This document shows positions 7,990-15,991 of a DNA stretch of 20,862 nt, in pieces. Both the position numbers and the translations under genes were made by a program. Every line of letters starts with the position of its first letter. The stretch's first letter is position 1. The notes below the pieces were generated by a model. It was not told the origin of the DNA, made no database searches, and saw only the letters and a list, made by a program, of their open reading frames with translations. The stretch covers positions 1,921 through 22,782 of the forward strand of contig DENJ01000070.1 of assembly GCA_002359635.1 (NCBI GenBank), in the 5' to 3' direction. This stretch comes from Burkholderiales bacterium UBA2647. Its GTDB lineage: Bacteria > Pseudomonadota > Gammaproteobacteria > Burkholderiales > Burkholderiaceae_E.

Positions 7990-7995
7990 TACAAT
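7990..7995 (+). promoter_or_regulatory. Possible -10 element for the alpha/beta hydrolase gene
   Basis: TACAAT (5 of 6 consensus) lies in the 33-base divergent gap. A start point 6-8 bases downstream would fall at or just before ATG 8004, implying a nearly leaderless mRNA, or a 20-base leader if ATG 8025 is used. No -35 is visible. Confidence 0.2.
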
Positions 7996-8003
7996 CCAAG
8001 CCA

Positions 8004-8927
8004 ATGAATGCTAACCCGAATCCCATGCAGCCCTATTTGGCGCGGCGGCAATCGCAGGCACATCGTTTTGCAATCCGTGGTCTCAACTACTTCTTGCGTC
8101 ATTGGCCGACCCAAGCGAAGGCAAGGCATCAAATCCTGATGCTTCATGGCTGGATGGATGTTTCGGCCTCGTTCCAGTTCCTGGTGGACCATTTGCCTGG
8201 GGATATTGAGGTGTTTGCACCCGATTGGCGTGGCTACGGACAGAGCTCGGCGGCACAAAGTGATACTTATTGGTTTGCTGACTACCTCGCAGACCTTGAT
8301 GCCTTAATCACTGTGCTGCAATCGGAACAACTCATCAGCGGCCCCATGCCCTTGTTGGGTCACAGTATGGGCGGCAATGTGGCTTGTCTTTACGCCGGCA
8401 TTCGCCCCAAGGCAATAAGCGCACTGATTAATCTTGAGGGTGTCGGTATGCCCGCCGTTGATCCGGGGCAGGCACCGTTGCGCTATCGACAGTGGCTCGA
8501 TCAGCTTGCCAAGGGCAAACCTCGGATGAAGTCCTATGCCGATCAAGGTGCTGTGGCGCTTCGCCTGATGCAAAACAATCAGCGGCTACGCGCTGACTAT
8601 GCAGCCTTTCTTGCAGGGCACTGGGCGCAAGCGGGTGCCGATGGCCAGTGGCATGTGCTGGCTGACCCTGCGCATAAGGGTGTCCATGCCACGCTTTATC
8701 GGGTTGAGGAGGTGCTTGCCTGTTGGCGTCAAATCGAGGTTCCAGTGCTCTGGGTCTGCTCTGAGCACATGAATGCATGGCACGACTTTGTCAAAACCGA
8801 GGCCTACAAGACAAGGCTGGAGAGTATTCCCCAACGTCAGGAATGCTTGATTAAGGACGCCGGCCATATGCTGCATCACGACCAACCCGAAGCGCTCGCC
8901 AGGGCCATCATGCAATTTCTCCAATGA
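8004..8927 (+). CDS. Alpha/beta-fold hydrolase
   Basis: A 307-residue alpha/beta hydrolase. Visible features are the oxyanion-region HGWMD (48-52), PDWRGYGQS (73-81), the nucleophile elbow GHSMGG with Ser121, and the catalytic histidine His288 in DAGHMLHHDQP. The catalytic acid is unclear: the strand VPVLWVCSEHMN carries Glu where Asp is common. Esterase, lipase-like and C-C hydrolase activities are all possible; no substrate is named. The frame is open from 7800, but the first 68 codons overlap the divergent acyl-CoA synthetase, so ATG 8004 is chosen; ATG 8025 (MQPYLARRQ) is an alternative and neither has a good ribosome site. It heads a long plus-strand series, followed after 19 bases by the PHP gene. 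Confidence 0.88.
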   Translation: MNANPNPMQPYLARRQSQAHRFAIRGLNYFLRHWPTQAKARHQILMLHGWMDVSASFQFLVDHLPGDIEVFAPDWRGYGQSSAAQSDTYWFADYLADLDALITVLQSEQLISGPMPLLGHSMGGNVACLYAGIRPKAISALINLEGVGMPAVDPGQAPLRYRQWLDQLAKGKPRMKSYADQGAVALRLMQNNQRLRADYAAFLAGHWAQAGADGQWHVLADPAHKGVHATLYRVEEVLACWRQIEVPVLWVCSEHMNAWHDFVKTEAYKTRLESIPQRQECLIKDAGHMLHHDQPEALARAIMQFLQ

Positions 8928-8946
8928 GTAAGCGAGCGGCGGGGCA

Positions 8947-9858
8947 ATGAGGCTTCATGCGCAAGGTCAATCGGGGCTGAAACCCTTCGCCAGCCTTTTT
9001 CTGGCTGATCCATGGCGGCTTCGCGCTGATTTACATTGCCACTCGTATTTTTCGGACGGGGTGTGTGCGCCCAGTGAGCTGGTTGCCATGGCCAAAGTGC
9101 AGGGGGTTGAACTTTTCGCGCTCACCGACCACGATAGTCTCAAGGGCCAAGACGAAGCCAGGGCCGCTGCTGAGGCTTGCGATCTGGCCTGGGTCAGTGG
9201 GGTCGAAGTGTCTGTGACTTGGGCAAACCAGACGATTCACATCCTCGGTCTCGGGTTTGATCCTCATGATCCGGTTTTTGTGTCGGGACTTGACCGCGTC
9301 AGGGCGCAACGCCTGGCGAGAGCCCAGGCAATTGATCGTTCGCTTGCCCAGGCTGGACTTCCTGGTGCCCTTGAAGCTGCCTTGGAACGGGTGCGCGAGC
9401 CCGAGCAGATTTCGCGCACCCATATTGCCCGATGGATTGCCGGTCAACGCGGCTATTCGGACCTGCGTGAGGTTTTTGCCCGCTATCTCTGCGACGGCAA
9501 ACCGGGCGACGTACCCCAGGCCTGGGCGAGTCTGCGCGATTCAGTCGGCTGGATCCGCGCTGCCGGCGGTGTTGCGGTGCTTGCCCACCCGGCCCGCTAC
9601 CGGCTAAGCCCTCTGCTCCAACACTGTTTGATCGAGGAATTCCGCGAAGCGGGTGGTCTGGCCTTGGAAACTGCATCGGGTTCGCATGGTCCGCGCGAGG
9701 TACAGCATTTCAGTCGCTTGGCGAGCCAATACCGGCTCAGAGCATCAGCCGGCTCTGACTTCCATGCCCCGGGGGAAAGCCGGACGGCACTTGGGGCCGT
9801 GTCATTGATTGCAGATTCTGTTGAACCGCTATGGTCGAAATGGGCCGTAAATAATTGA
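8947..9858 (+). CDS. PHP-domain phosphoesterase, 3',5'-nucleoside bisphosphate phosphatase / RNase AM type
   Basis: This 303-residue protein has the metal ligands of the PHP (polymerase and histidinol phosphatase) fold: DLHCHS (His30, His32), SDG (Asp37), LTDHDS, a Glu in SGVEVS, AHPARY, and SDFH near the end. The overall pattern matches the YciV/RnmA group, whose characterised members remove 3' phosphates from 3',5'-bisphosphonucleotides and trim short RNAs and 5' ends of rRNA. It follows the hydrolase by 19 bases and precedes the YciO-family gene by 19 bases, an order common in Burkholderiales. The first 27 residues, before the PHP fold, are longer than usual for the family, and no other in-frame ATG is available, so ATG 8947 is kept with mild doubt. 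Confidence 0.9.
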   Translation: MRLHAQGQSGLKPFASLFLADPWRLRADLHCHSYFSDGVCAPSELVAMAKVQGVELFALTDHDSLKGQDEARAAAEACDLAWVSGVEVSVTWANQTIHILGLGFDPHDPVFVSGLDRVRAQRLARAQAIDRSLAQAGLPGALEAALERVREPEQISRTHIARWIAGQRGYSDLREVFARYLCDGKPGDVPQAWASLRDSVGWIRAAGGVAVLAHPARYRLSPLLQHCLIEEFREAGGLALETASGSHGPREVQHFSRLASQYRLRASAGSDFHAPGESRTALGAVSLIADSVEPLWSKWAVNN

Positions 9859-9877
9859 AATATAAGTATAAAGATTC

Positions 9878-10549
9878 ATGAGACGTTTGATCGTTCATCC
9901 CGAAAATCCGCAAGCTCGTCTCATACACCAGGCCGCACAGGCGCTGCGCGATGGTGATCTGGTGATCATGCCGACTGATGCTTGTGCGGTGATCTCAGTG
10001 TCGATGGCCCACAAAACCGCTGTCGACCGTCTTAGGACGGTGCGGCAACTGAGTGAAAAGCACCTCTTAACGCTGCTATGTCCCGACCTTTCGGCCCTGG
10101 CGACATACGCCAAAGTAGATGATGTCGCGTTTCGCTTCCTCAAGGCTTGGACGCCCGGGCCCTACACCTTCATTCTTAACGCCAGCAAACAAGTGCCCCG
10201 AAGGCTTTGGCACCCCTCGCGAAAAACCATTGGCTTGAGGGTGCCCAAGCATCCGGTCGTGATGGCCTTGCTGCAGGCTTTTGGAGAGCCTTTGCTCTCG
10301 AGCAGCCTGATTTGGCCGGGTGAGCAGGTGCCGCTGCATGAATCCGAGGAGATTGCCGAACGATTTGCGGGCAGCTTGGAGGTCTTTTTGGATAGCGGAC
10401 ACTATGGGCTTGTTCCGACTACCGTGATTGATCTGACCAGCGGTGAAGCAGCATTGATCCGTGAAGGGGCAGGTTCGCTGAAGCCACTTACAATGGACCC
10501 ATGGACGAAAACTGGATCCAAGTCATCGCGGTCTATGCCCTCCCGGTGA
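9878..10549 (+). CDS. YciO/YrdC/Sua5-family protein (L-threonylcarbamoyladenylate synthase superfamily)
   Basis: The 223 residues align along their length with the YciO branch of the superfamily: HPENPQARLIHQA, LVIMPTD (28-34), VRQLSEKHLLTLLC, TPGPYTFIL, VPRRLWHPSRKTIGLRVP and PTTVIDLTSGEAALIREG. Superfamily members bind ATP and threonylcarbamoyl-type substrates; TsaC makes the t6A precursor, while the role of YciO is less settled. Oddly, the segment after PTD (residues 35-45) lacks the aromatic and Ala-Leu core of the usual PTD..YAL signature and reads ACAVISVSMAH. The C-terminus also continues 16-18 residues beyond the usual end (KPL) into the next gene, giving a 49-base same-strand overlap. 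AT-rich DNA precedes the ATG (9848-9877) without a convincing promoter. Confidence 0.82.
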   Translation: MRRLIVHPENPQARLIHQAAQALRDGDLVIMPTDACAVISVSMAHKTAVDRLRTVRQLSEKHLLTLLCPDLSALATYAKVDDVAFRFLKAWTPGPYTFILNASKQVPRRLWHPSRKTIGLRVPKHPVVMALLQAFGEPLLSSSLIWPGEQVPLHESEEIAERFAGSLEVFLDSGHYGLVPTTVIDLTSGEAALIREGAGSLKPLTMDPWTKTGSKSSRSMPSR

Positions 10550-11205
10550 TTTTCGCAATTACCCTCCATGAGGCTGCTCATGGATGGATGGCGCAGCGGC
10601 TTGGCGATCCAACAGCCGCCCAGCTTGGCCGTATATCGATCAATCCGGTGCGGCATGTCGATCCAGTAGGCACCTTGCTGGTTCCCGGGCTCACCTTGGC
10701 GCTCGGCGGCGCAATGGGGGCCTTTGCGCTTTTCGGTTGGGCCAAGCCGGTGCCAGTCGATGCGCGCTACTTTCGGCGGCCGGCGCGTGACATGGCCTGG
10801 GTTGCCGCTGCTGGTCCAGGCATGAACTTGATCATGGCTTTTGCTTGGGCCTTGCTCGCCAAACTCGTTTTGATGGCTGTTGGTATGGGCGGACCCGAAG
10901 CCAACGTATCGGGTCAGATGCTCACACCACTCGGGGCAGACTACATCTTGCGGGTTGCCGTGGCTGGTATTGTGGTGAATGTTGCCTTGATGGTACTGAA
11001 TCTGTTGCCGCTACCGCCCCTAGACGGCTCACGGGTGATCACTGCTTTGCTGCCGCCATCGATCGGATGGCGTTATGCACAATTAGAACGTTACGGATTA
11101 TGGATCTTGTTGATTCTCCTCTTTAGCGGTGCGCTTGGTGCCATTGTGAGACCTGTTACCGGGTGGATGCTTCAGAGTATTGTGACTATTTTTGGGCTTC
11201 GTTGA
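10501..11205 (+). CDS. Site-2 protease family (M50) membrane metalloprotease
   Basis: A 234-residue polytopic membrane protein with the M50 zinc site: H23-E24-x-x-H27 in TLHEAAHGW inside the first membrane helix, and the third ligand Asp175 in LLPLPPLDGSRV near a C-terminal helix. There are about five hydrophobic segments (roughly 6-27, 56-78, 98-128, 149-170, 202-230). No PDZ domain is present, so it is a compact type, unlike RseP; such proteins cut substrates within the membrane, and the substrate here is unknown. ATG 10501 lies inside the 3' end of the YciO-family gene in another frame, and trpS follows after 3 bases. The position between YciO and trpS is conserved in Burkholderiales and supports the call. 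Confidence 0.9.
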   Translation: MDENWIQVIAVYALPVIFAITLHEAAHGWMAQRLGDPTAAQLGRISINPVRHVDPVGTLLVPGLTLALGGAMGAFALFGWAKPVPVDARYFRRPARDMAWVAAAGPGMNLIMAFAWALLAKLVLMAVGMGGPEANVSGQMLTPLGADYILRVAVAGIVVNVALMVLNLLPLPPLDGSRVITALLPPSIGWRYAQLERYGLWILLILLFSGALGAIVRPVTGWMLQSIVTIFGLR

Positions 11206-11208
11206 GCG

Positions 11209-12444
11209 ATGCAAAAGACCGAACAAACTTCAGTCCAGGCGCCAGCGCAATCGGTTTTGTCTGGGATGCGCCCAACCGGGGCTTTACATCTTGGCCATTA
11301 CCACGGCGCGCTTGCGAATTGGGTCAAGCTACAAGAACAATATCGAAGTTATTTTTTTGTGGCCGACTGGCATGCTCTGACAACCCATTACGAGTCGCCC
11401 GAAGTCATCCAAACCAACATTCGTGAGATGGTAATCGACTGGCTTGCGGCGGGTGTCGATCCTGAGCGCTCCATACTGTTTGTGCAATCGCAGGTGCCCC
11501 AACACGCCGAGTTGCATTTGCTCTTGTCGATGTGCACGCCGCTAGCCTGGCTTGAACGCGTCCCAAGCTATAAGGATCAGCAAGCCAATTTGAGCGACAA
11601 GGATCTTACGACCTATGGCTTCTTGGGCTATCCCTTGCTTCAAGCGGCTGACATCTTGATTTACAGCGCCTCTTGGGTACCGGTTGGCGACGATCAGGTG
11701 CCGCATGTTGAACTCACCCGGGAGGTGGCCAGACGTTTTAATCATTTGTTTGGACGCGAGCCGGACTTCGATCAGAGACTGGGCCACTGTTTGAAAAAGC
11801 TCGACGCGGACGATATCGCCGCGTTAAAGAAATCTCGTGCGAGCTGGTTGGAATCAGGGGACGTAAACGCGCGCGATGCGGCGAGGCGTTTGCTTCAGCA
11901 TTTATATTTGACCCGCTCGGACCGGCAACGCTTGGCGGGTTGGATCGAAGGCGGGGGCCGACAATTACTTCTGGAGCCCCAGCCTTTGCTGACAGAGGCG
12001 TCTCGACTACCGGGACTCGATGGTCGCAAAATGTCCAAGAGCTACGGGAATGCGATCGCCATGCGCGACGACCCCGTACAACTGGAGAGCAAAATCCGCA
12101 AAATGCCCACCGATCCCGCCCGGGTGCGTCGCAGTGATCCTGGTGATCCTGAACAATGTCCGGTATGGGATTTGCATAAGATTTATAGCGAAACATCGGT
12201 TCGCGACTGGGTCCTCGAGGGTTGCACCAGTGCAGCGATTGGCTGCATCGATTGCAAAAAACCCGTCATCGAAGCCGTGCAGCGCGAGCAAGCGCTTTTT
12301 TATCAGCGCGCCGAGCCCTTTGTGAAGCATCCCGATCATGTGGATGACATCTTGCGAGCCGGTTCCAGAATCGCCGCTGCTGCAGCCGAACAAACCATGG
12401 TCGAAGTTCGTGAAGCCATGGGCCTATCACCCCGCTGGGTTTGA
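11209..12444 (+). CDS. trpS: Tryptophanyl-tRNA synthetase
   Basis: A class Ic synthetase that charges tRNA-Trp. The 411-residue protein carries both ATP-binding signatures: the HIGH-type HLGH (27-30) in RPTGALHLGHYHG, and KMSKS at 274-278. Typical TrpS blocks VADWHALTTHY, YPLLQAADILIY and GDDQVPHVELTREVARRFN lie between them. It is longer than the E. coli enzyme (334) because of extra sequence around residues 185-260, a feature of the longer TrpS form found in Burkholderiales. The N-terminal 14 residues before SVLSGMRPTG are probably flexible. ATG 11209 is 3 bases from the protease stop; its TGA stop overlaps a TTG that could start the following methyltransferase frame. Confidence 0.97.
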   Translation: MQKTEQTSVQAPAQSVLSGMRPTGALHLGHYHGALANWVKLQEQYRSYFFVADWHALTTHYESPEVIQTNIREMVIDWLAAGVDPERSILFVQSQVPQHAELHLLLSMCTPLAWLERVPSYKDQQANLSDKDLTTYGFLGYPLLQAADILIYSASWVPVGDDQVPHVELTREVARRFNHLFGREPDFDQRLGHCLKKLDADDIAALKKSRASWLESGDVNARDAARRLLQHLYLTRSDRQRLAGWIEGGGRQLLLEPQPLLTEASRLPGLDGRKMSKSYGNAIAMRDDPVQLESKIRKMPTDPARVRRSDPGDPEQCPVWDLHKIYSETSVRDWVLEGCTSAAIGCIDCKKPVIEAVQREQALFYQRAEPFVKHPDHVDDILRAGSRIAAAAAEQTMVEVREAMGLSPRWV

Positions 12445-12458
12445 GGTCCGTTGCTTTC

Positions 12459-13085
12459 ATGATGCTGAAAGCGCAAGGCGAGGCATCGCCATGGGTGCAA
12501 AGGCATCTGCAGCACAGGCTCGCAACGGCTAGCGAAAAGGCCTGCTTAATGGATTGGGCTTGCGGCGCCGGGAGACATAGTCTTTTGGCACTTGCGCGGG
12601 GTTGGGAGGTTTTCGCACTCGATCATGATGAGCAGGCGCTGGCGTCCTTGCGTGAATCAGCCGATGCAAGGGCGCATGGCGGTCGATTGCACTGTCTGAG
12701 GATCGATTTGGAAGGGCAAGACAGCATGGGCGAAGTAGCGCGTGCCTTGTCTATCCATGGGGTCGATCAGGTTTCGGCGATCGTGGTTTGCAACTACTTG
12801 CATCGGCGGAGTTGGATCGGCATGCTCGAATGCCTGGCGCCGGGTGGAAGCTTAATTTATGAGACCTTTGCTCAAGGTCATGAGCAATTAGGGCGGCCCA
12901 GGCGAGCTGCTTTTTTGCTCCAACCGGGCGAGTTGCTTGCGAAGGCTCAGGCCTGTCATCTTGCGATCATGGCCTATGAGGATGTCGTCGATGTGAATGA
13001 ACAAGGGGAGCCTGTAGCCAGGATGCAGCGGCTTTATGCGCGAAAGCCCGGGCTTGCGTCGAGCGGCCATCTGTGGCTCAGTTAG
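12459..13085 (+). CDS. Class I SAM-dependent methyltransferase
   Basis: A 208-residue protein with a Rossmann-type SAM-binding motif I, LMDWACGAGRHSLLALA, an acidic residue ending the next strand (ALDHDE), and the later blocks VVCNYLHRRSW and LAPGGSLIYETFA, typical of small-molecule or tellurite-resistance-like (TehB-like) methyltransferases. The substrate cannot be inferred. The frame is open from TTG 12441, which overlaps the trpS stop as TTGA; ATG 12459 (or the adjacent ATG 12462) is preferred because homologs usually begin close to SPWVQRH and a GAGG precedes it at 12443-12446. Spacing from that site to the ATG is long, so the TTG start cannot be excluded. dapA begins 24 bases after its stop. 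Confidence 0.83.
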   Translation: MMLKAQGEASPWVQRHLQHRLATASEKACLMDWACGAGRHSLLALARGWEVFALDHDEQALASLRESADARAHGGRLHCLRIDLEGQDSMGEVARALSIHGVDQVSAIVVCNYLHRRSWIGMLECLAPGGSLIYETFAQGHEQLGRPRRAAFLLQPGELLAKAQACHLAIMAYEDVVDVNEQGEPVARMQRLYARKPGLASSGHLWLS

Positions 13086-13109
13086 AATTTCCACTTTCTG
13101 GGGTAAGTC

Positions 13110-13988
13110 ATGATCAAGGGAAGCATTGTCGCCATTGTCACACCGATGCATGAAGACGGCAGCATCGATTGGGATAGCTATCGTCAGCTCATCGACTGGC
13201 ACATTGCATGCGGTACTGAGGCGATCGTTGCAGTCGGTACCACCGGTGAATCACCCACGGTTGATCATGAAGAAAACTGCAAGTTGATTGAAGAAGCGGT
13301 CCGTCATGCCGCAGGACGCGTGCCGATCATCGCGGGCACCGGAAGCAATTCAACCCGTGAGGCTCTGGAACTCACAGGCTTTGCCAGCAAAATCGGGGCT
13401 CAAGCAAGCCTGCAAGTTGTGCCCTACTACAACAAGCCCACCCAAGAGGGGCTGTATGAGCACTTTCGAATCATCGCCGAAGAGGGTGGGTTGCCTGTTA
13501 TTTTATATAACGTGCCGGGCCGCACAGTTGCTGATTTGTCCAACGACACGGTCCTTCGTCTCGCAAAACTACCCGGTGTCATCGGACTCAAAGATGCAAC
13601 CGGCGATATCCCCCGGGTGAGTGATCTACTGGCGAAACTACCGAGCGATTTTGCGGTTTATAGCGGTAATGATGACTCAGCGCTCGCTTTAATGGCCATG
13701 GGCGGTCACGGGGTGATTTCGGTCACTGCCAATGTTGCGCCTTCAGCGATGGCAAAGCTTTGCGATGCTGCCTTGTCTGGGCGGTGGTCTGAAGCGCTCG
13801 CGATCAATCGCCAGTTGCTTCCTTTGCACTTTAAGCTCTTTGTCGAAGCGAATCCGATTCCGGCGAAGTGGGCTCTGCAGCAGATGGGGCGAATCAAACC
13901 GGGCATTCGCCTCCCCCTGATGCCTTTATCCGCGGGCCATCATGAGGTGGTGCTCAATGCTTTAAAACAGTCGGGAGTATTTTCTTGA
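13110..13988 (+). CDS. dapA: 4-hydroxy-tetrahydrodipicolinate synthase
   Basis: Condenses pyruvate with aspartate semialdehyde in the diaminopimelate/lysine pathway, feeding peptidoglycan cross-linking. The 292 residues match E. coli in length and numbering: GTTGESPT (Thr44/Thr45), YYNKPTQEGLYEHF with the catalytic Tyr133, and Schiff-base Lys161 in GLKDATGD. VPGRT is also present. All catalytic residues visible are intact. A GGGGTAAG ribosome site sits just before the ATG. The TGA stop overlaps the TTG start of bamC, and dapA-bamC adjacency is conserved from E. coli to betaproteobacteria. Confidence 0.98.
   Translation: MIKGSIVAIVTPMHEDGSIDWDSYRQLIDWHIACGTEAIVAVGTTGESPTVDHEENCKLIEEAVRHAAGRVPIIAGTGSNSTREALELTGFASKIGAQASLQVVPYYNKPTQEGLYEHFRIIAEEGGLPVILYNVPGRTVADLSNDTVLRLAKLPGVIGLKDATGDIPRVSDLLAKLPSDFAVYSGNDDSALALMAMGGHGVISVTANVAPSAMAKLCDAALSGRWSEALAINRQLLPLHFKLFVEANPIPAKWALQQMGRIKPGIRLPLMPLSAGHHEVVLNALKQSGVFS
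13973..13977 (+). promoter_or_regulatory. Ribosome-binding site that fixes the TTG start of bamC
   Basis: GGGAG lies 7 bases before TTG 13985 and inside the last codons of dapA. There is no in-frame ATG near the signal peptide, so this site decides the start. Confidence 0.75.
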
Positions 13989-15166
13989 AGCGCAAGCTGC
14001 CAGCCGGTTTTTTGCTCCTAAGCCTGATCGCCTTATCGGCTTGCTCAAGTCTTGATGGACTTAGTGAATTCAATAAGGTGGATTACAAAGGTGCAAGCAA
14101 AGGACCTTCGCTCGAGGTTCCGCCTGATCTTATTCGGCCCGCTGGCAGTGACCGCTACGCTGCCTTTGACCGTCCAGCCGACCGTACGCTCAGCGGTTTC
14201 CAAGCCGCAAGATCAGGGCCAAGTGCCGATCGGGGTGTACTGCCCGCAGTCACCGGCGCGCGCATTGAAAAGGAAGGGGGAGGGCGCCTGATTTTGGTGG
14301 TTGATTTACCGATCGATAAGGCCTGGCCGATTGTGAAGCGCTTTTGGCAAAACAATGGATTCACTTTTATCGTCGATCGCAGCGATATCGGGATCCTCGA
14401 AACCGACTGGCTTGAGAATCGTGCGCGAATTCCGCAGGATATTATTCGTCGCACCATTGGCCGAATCGTGGATGGGCTCTACTCCTCCGGTGAACGGGAT
14501 AAGTACCGCACGCGCCTTGACACGAGGGGCAACAGCACCGAAATTGTTATCAGCCACCGAGGGATGCAAGAGGTTCTTATCGATCGGGATGGTGTTCGCA
14601 CGCAGTGGCAACCCAGGCCAAGCGAAACCGAGCTCGAAATCGAATTCTTGCGCCGACTGTTGATTCAGTTTGGTGACTCTGCCTCGCAGGCCGATGAAAG
14701 AATCACCCAGGCCACTGGCCCTCGCGCCACGATGGGCCCGGGTCAAGGCTTGCGACGCGAAGCAGGGTCCGATACCCCACAAGCGAAGCTAAGGCGTGAT
14801 GCTGAGGGTTCCTCGCTTGAACTTGCGCTGAACTTCGATCGTGCTTGGCGTCAGGTAGGTCTGGCCTTGGATCGTGGTGGGTTCACGGTTGAAGACAGGG
14901 ATCGGAGTCAAGGTATATATTATGTTCGCTATATCGATCCAGGTATTGATCGTGAGGCGCCCCAGCGAAGCTTTATGTCGGGATTGACTGCGATTTTTCG
15001 GTCAAGCGCGGGGCAAGCCCCCAAGCAGTACCGTATGCAGGTCACTGCCAAAGATCAGCTTGCCAGGGTTGATATTTTCGATCCGAAAGGTCAGCGACTG
15101 AAAGGTGACGAAGGGCAACTTGTTGCTGAGAGCATGCTCAAGCTTTTGCAAGAACAATTGCGCTGA
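13985..15166 (+). CDS. bamC: Outer-membrane assembly lipoprotein BamC
   Basis: An accessory lipoprotein of the BAM complex that inserts beta-barrel proteins into the outer membrane, binding BamD through its flexible N-terminus. The start is TTG: it gives a proper lipoprotein signal (MKRKLPAGF, hydrophobic core, lipobox LSAC with Cys20) and has a GGGAG site 7 bases upstream. After Cys20 comes a low-complexity linker including LEVPPDLIRP, which is typical of the family, then two helix-grip domains (about 90-215 and 275-390) joined by a polar linker. At 393 residues it is longer than E. coli BamC (344). Translation is probably coupled to dapA through the TTGA overlap. The metallo-hydrolase follows after 8 bases. 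Confidence 0.93.
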   Translation: MKRKLPAGFLLLSLIALSACSSLDGLSEFNKVDYKGASKGPSLEVPPDLIRPAGSDRYAAFDRPADRTLSGFQAARSGPSADRGVLPAVTGARIEKEGGGRLILVVDLPIDKAWPIVKRFWQNNGFTFIVDRSDIGILETDWLENRARIPQDIIRRTIGRIVDGLYSSGERDKYRTRLDTRGNSTEIVISHRGMQEVLIDRDGVRTQWQPRPSETELEIEFLRRLLIQFGDSASQADERITQATGPRATMGPGQGLRREAGSDTPQAKLRRDAEGSSLELALNFDRAWRQVGLALDRGGFTVEDRDRSQGIYYVRYIDPGIDREAPQRSFMSGLTAIFRSSAGQAPKQYRMQVTAKDQLARVDIFDPKGQRLKGDEGQLVAESMLKLLQEQLR

Positions 15167-15174
15167 CTGCGCTG

Positions 15175-15990
15175 ATGCGATTTTGCAGTCTTGGGAGCGG
15201 CAGCGCGGGCAATGCGATGCTGCTTCATTGGTTGCACGAGGGCAGAGATCGACACCTGCTTTTGGATTGCGGATTTTCCGAGCGCGAGCTTGCACATCGG
15301 CTCGCCAATCGAGGCCTTTCGATTGCCTCGCTTGATGCGATTTTGATTACCCATGAGCATGGTGATCATTTGGGAAAGGCCCCCAGCATTTCATCCAAGC
15401 ATCAGGTGCCGCTTTGGAGCAGCTTTGGAACGCTAAGGCCCTTGCTGCAGTCGCCCTTGGGGGGTGAACCCTCATTTCCCTATCGTCGCTTACAGCCGGG
15501 GGCCTGCTACGCCTTGCATGGTCTGACGGTGGAGGCCGTTGCCGTGCCTCATGACGCCAGCGAACCTGTCCAATTCATTTTCAGTCTCGGTGGTGAATCC
15601 TGTATGCGGCCGCTGCGACTGGGCGTGTTAACCGACCTCGGTCATGCAAGTCGCCATGTGATTGAACGCTACAAGCATCTGGACGCCCTCGTGGTCGAGA
15701 CGAACCATGATGTGGACATGCTTGAGCTATCTTCCTACCCCGCTGCCCTGAAAAAACGTGTCGGCGGTGACTGGGGTCACTTGTCGAATCTTCAGTCAGC
15801 GAAGCTTCTCACAGCAATCGATGCAGAAACAATGCCCTGTGTGGTTGCTGCCCACTTGAGTCGGCAAAACAATCATCCGGATCGCGTGCGTTCGACGCTG
15901 CACCAGCATCTCGGTCAGTCATTTTCAGAGCGATTAATCATCGCCGAGCAGGATGATGGCTTCGACTGGCAAATCGTAAAGCGCAGATAG
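15175..15990 (+). CDS. MBL-fold metallo-hydrolase (WalJ/YycJ-like)
   Basis: A 271-residue metallo-beta-lactamase-fold protein. It opens with MRFCSLGSGSAGNA, a hallmark of the WalJ/YycJ group, followed by LLLDCGFSER and the zinc motif T-His60-E-His62-G-Asp64-His65. Further ligands are probably His in VPHDASEPV, Asp in LTDLGHAS and His in AAHLSRQNNHP. Members of this group are predicted nucleases or phosphodiesterases, and the physiological substrate is unsettled; RNase Z and lactonase-type proteins are related. It is the last gene of the long plus-strand series, starting 8 bases after bamC and ending just before an intrinsic terminator-like hairpin. bamC-MBL adjacency is common in Burkholderiales. 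Confidence 0.9.
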   Translation: MRFCSLGSGSAGNAMLLHWLHEGRDRHLLLDCGFSERELAHRLANRGLSIASLDAILITHEHGDHLGKAPSISSKHQVPLWSSFGTLRPLLQSPLGGEPSFPYRRLQPGACYALHGLTVEAVAVPHDASEPVQFIFSLGGESCMRPLRLGVLTDLGHASRHVIERYKHLDALVVETNHDVDMLELSSYPAALKKRVGGDWGHLSNLQSAKLLTAIDAETMPCVVAAHLSRQNNHPDRVRSTLHQHLGQSFSERLIIAEQDDGFDWQIVKRR

Positions 15991-15991
15991 C

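Noticed and set aside
9848..9877. AT-rich TATAAG/TATAAA run before the YciO-family gene as a promoter
   Set aside because: No -35 at a workable distance, and a start point after these hexamers would fall at or past the ATG.
13288..13620. 110-codon frame inside dapA
   Set aside because: Out-of-frame shadow of an intact dapA; no supporting motifs.
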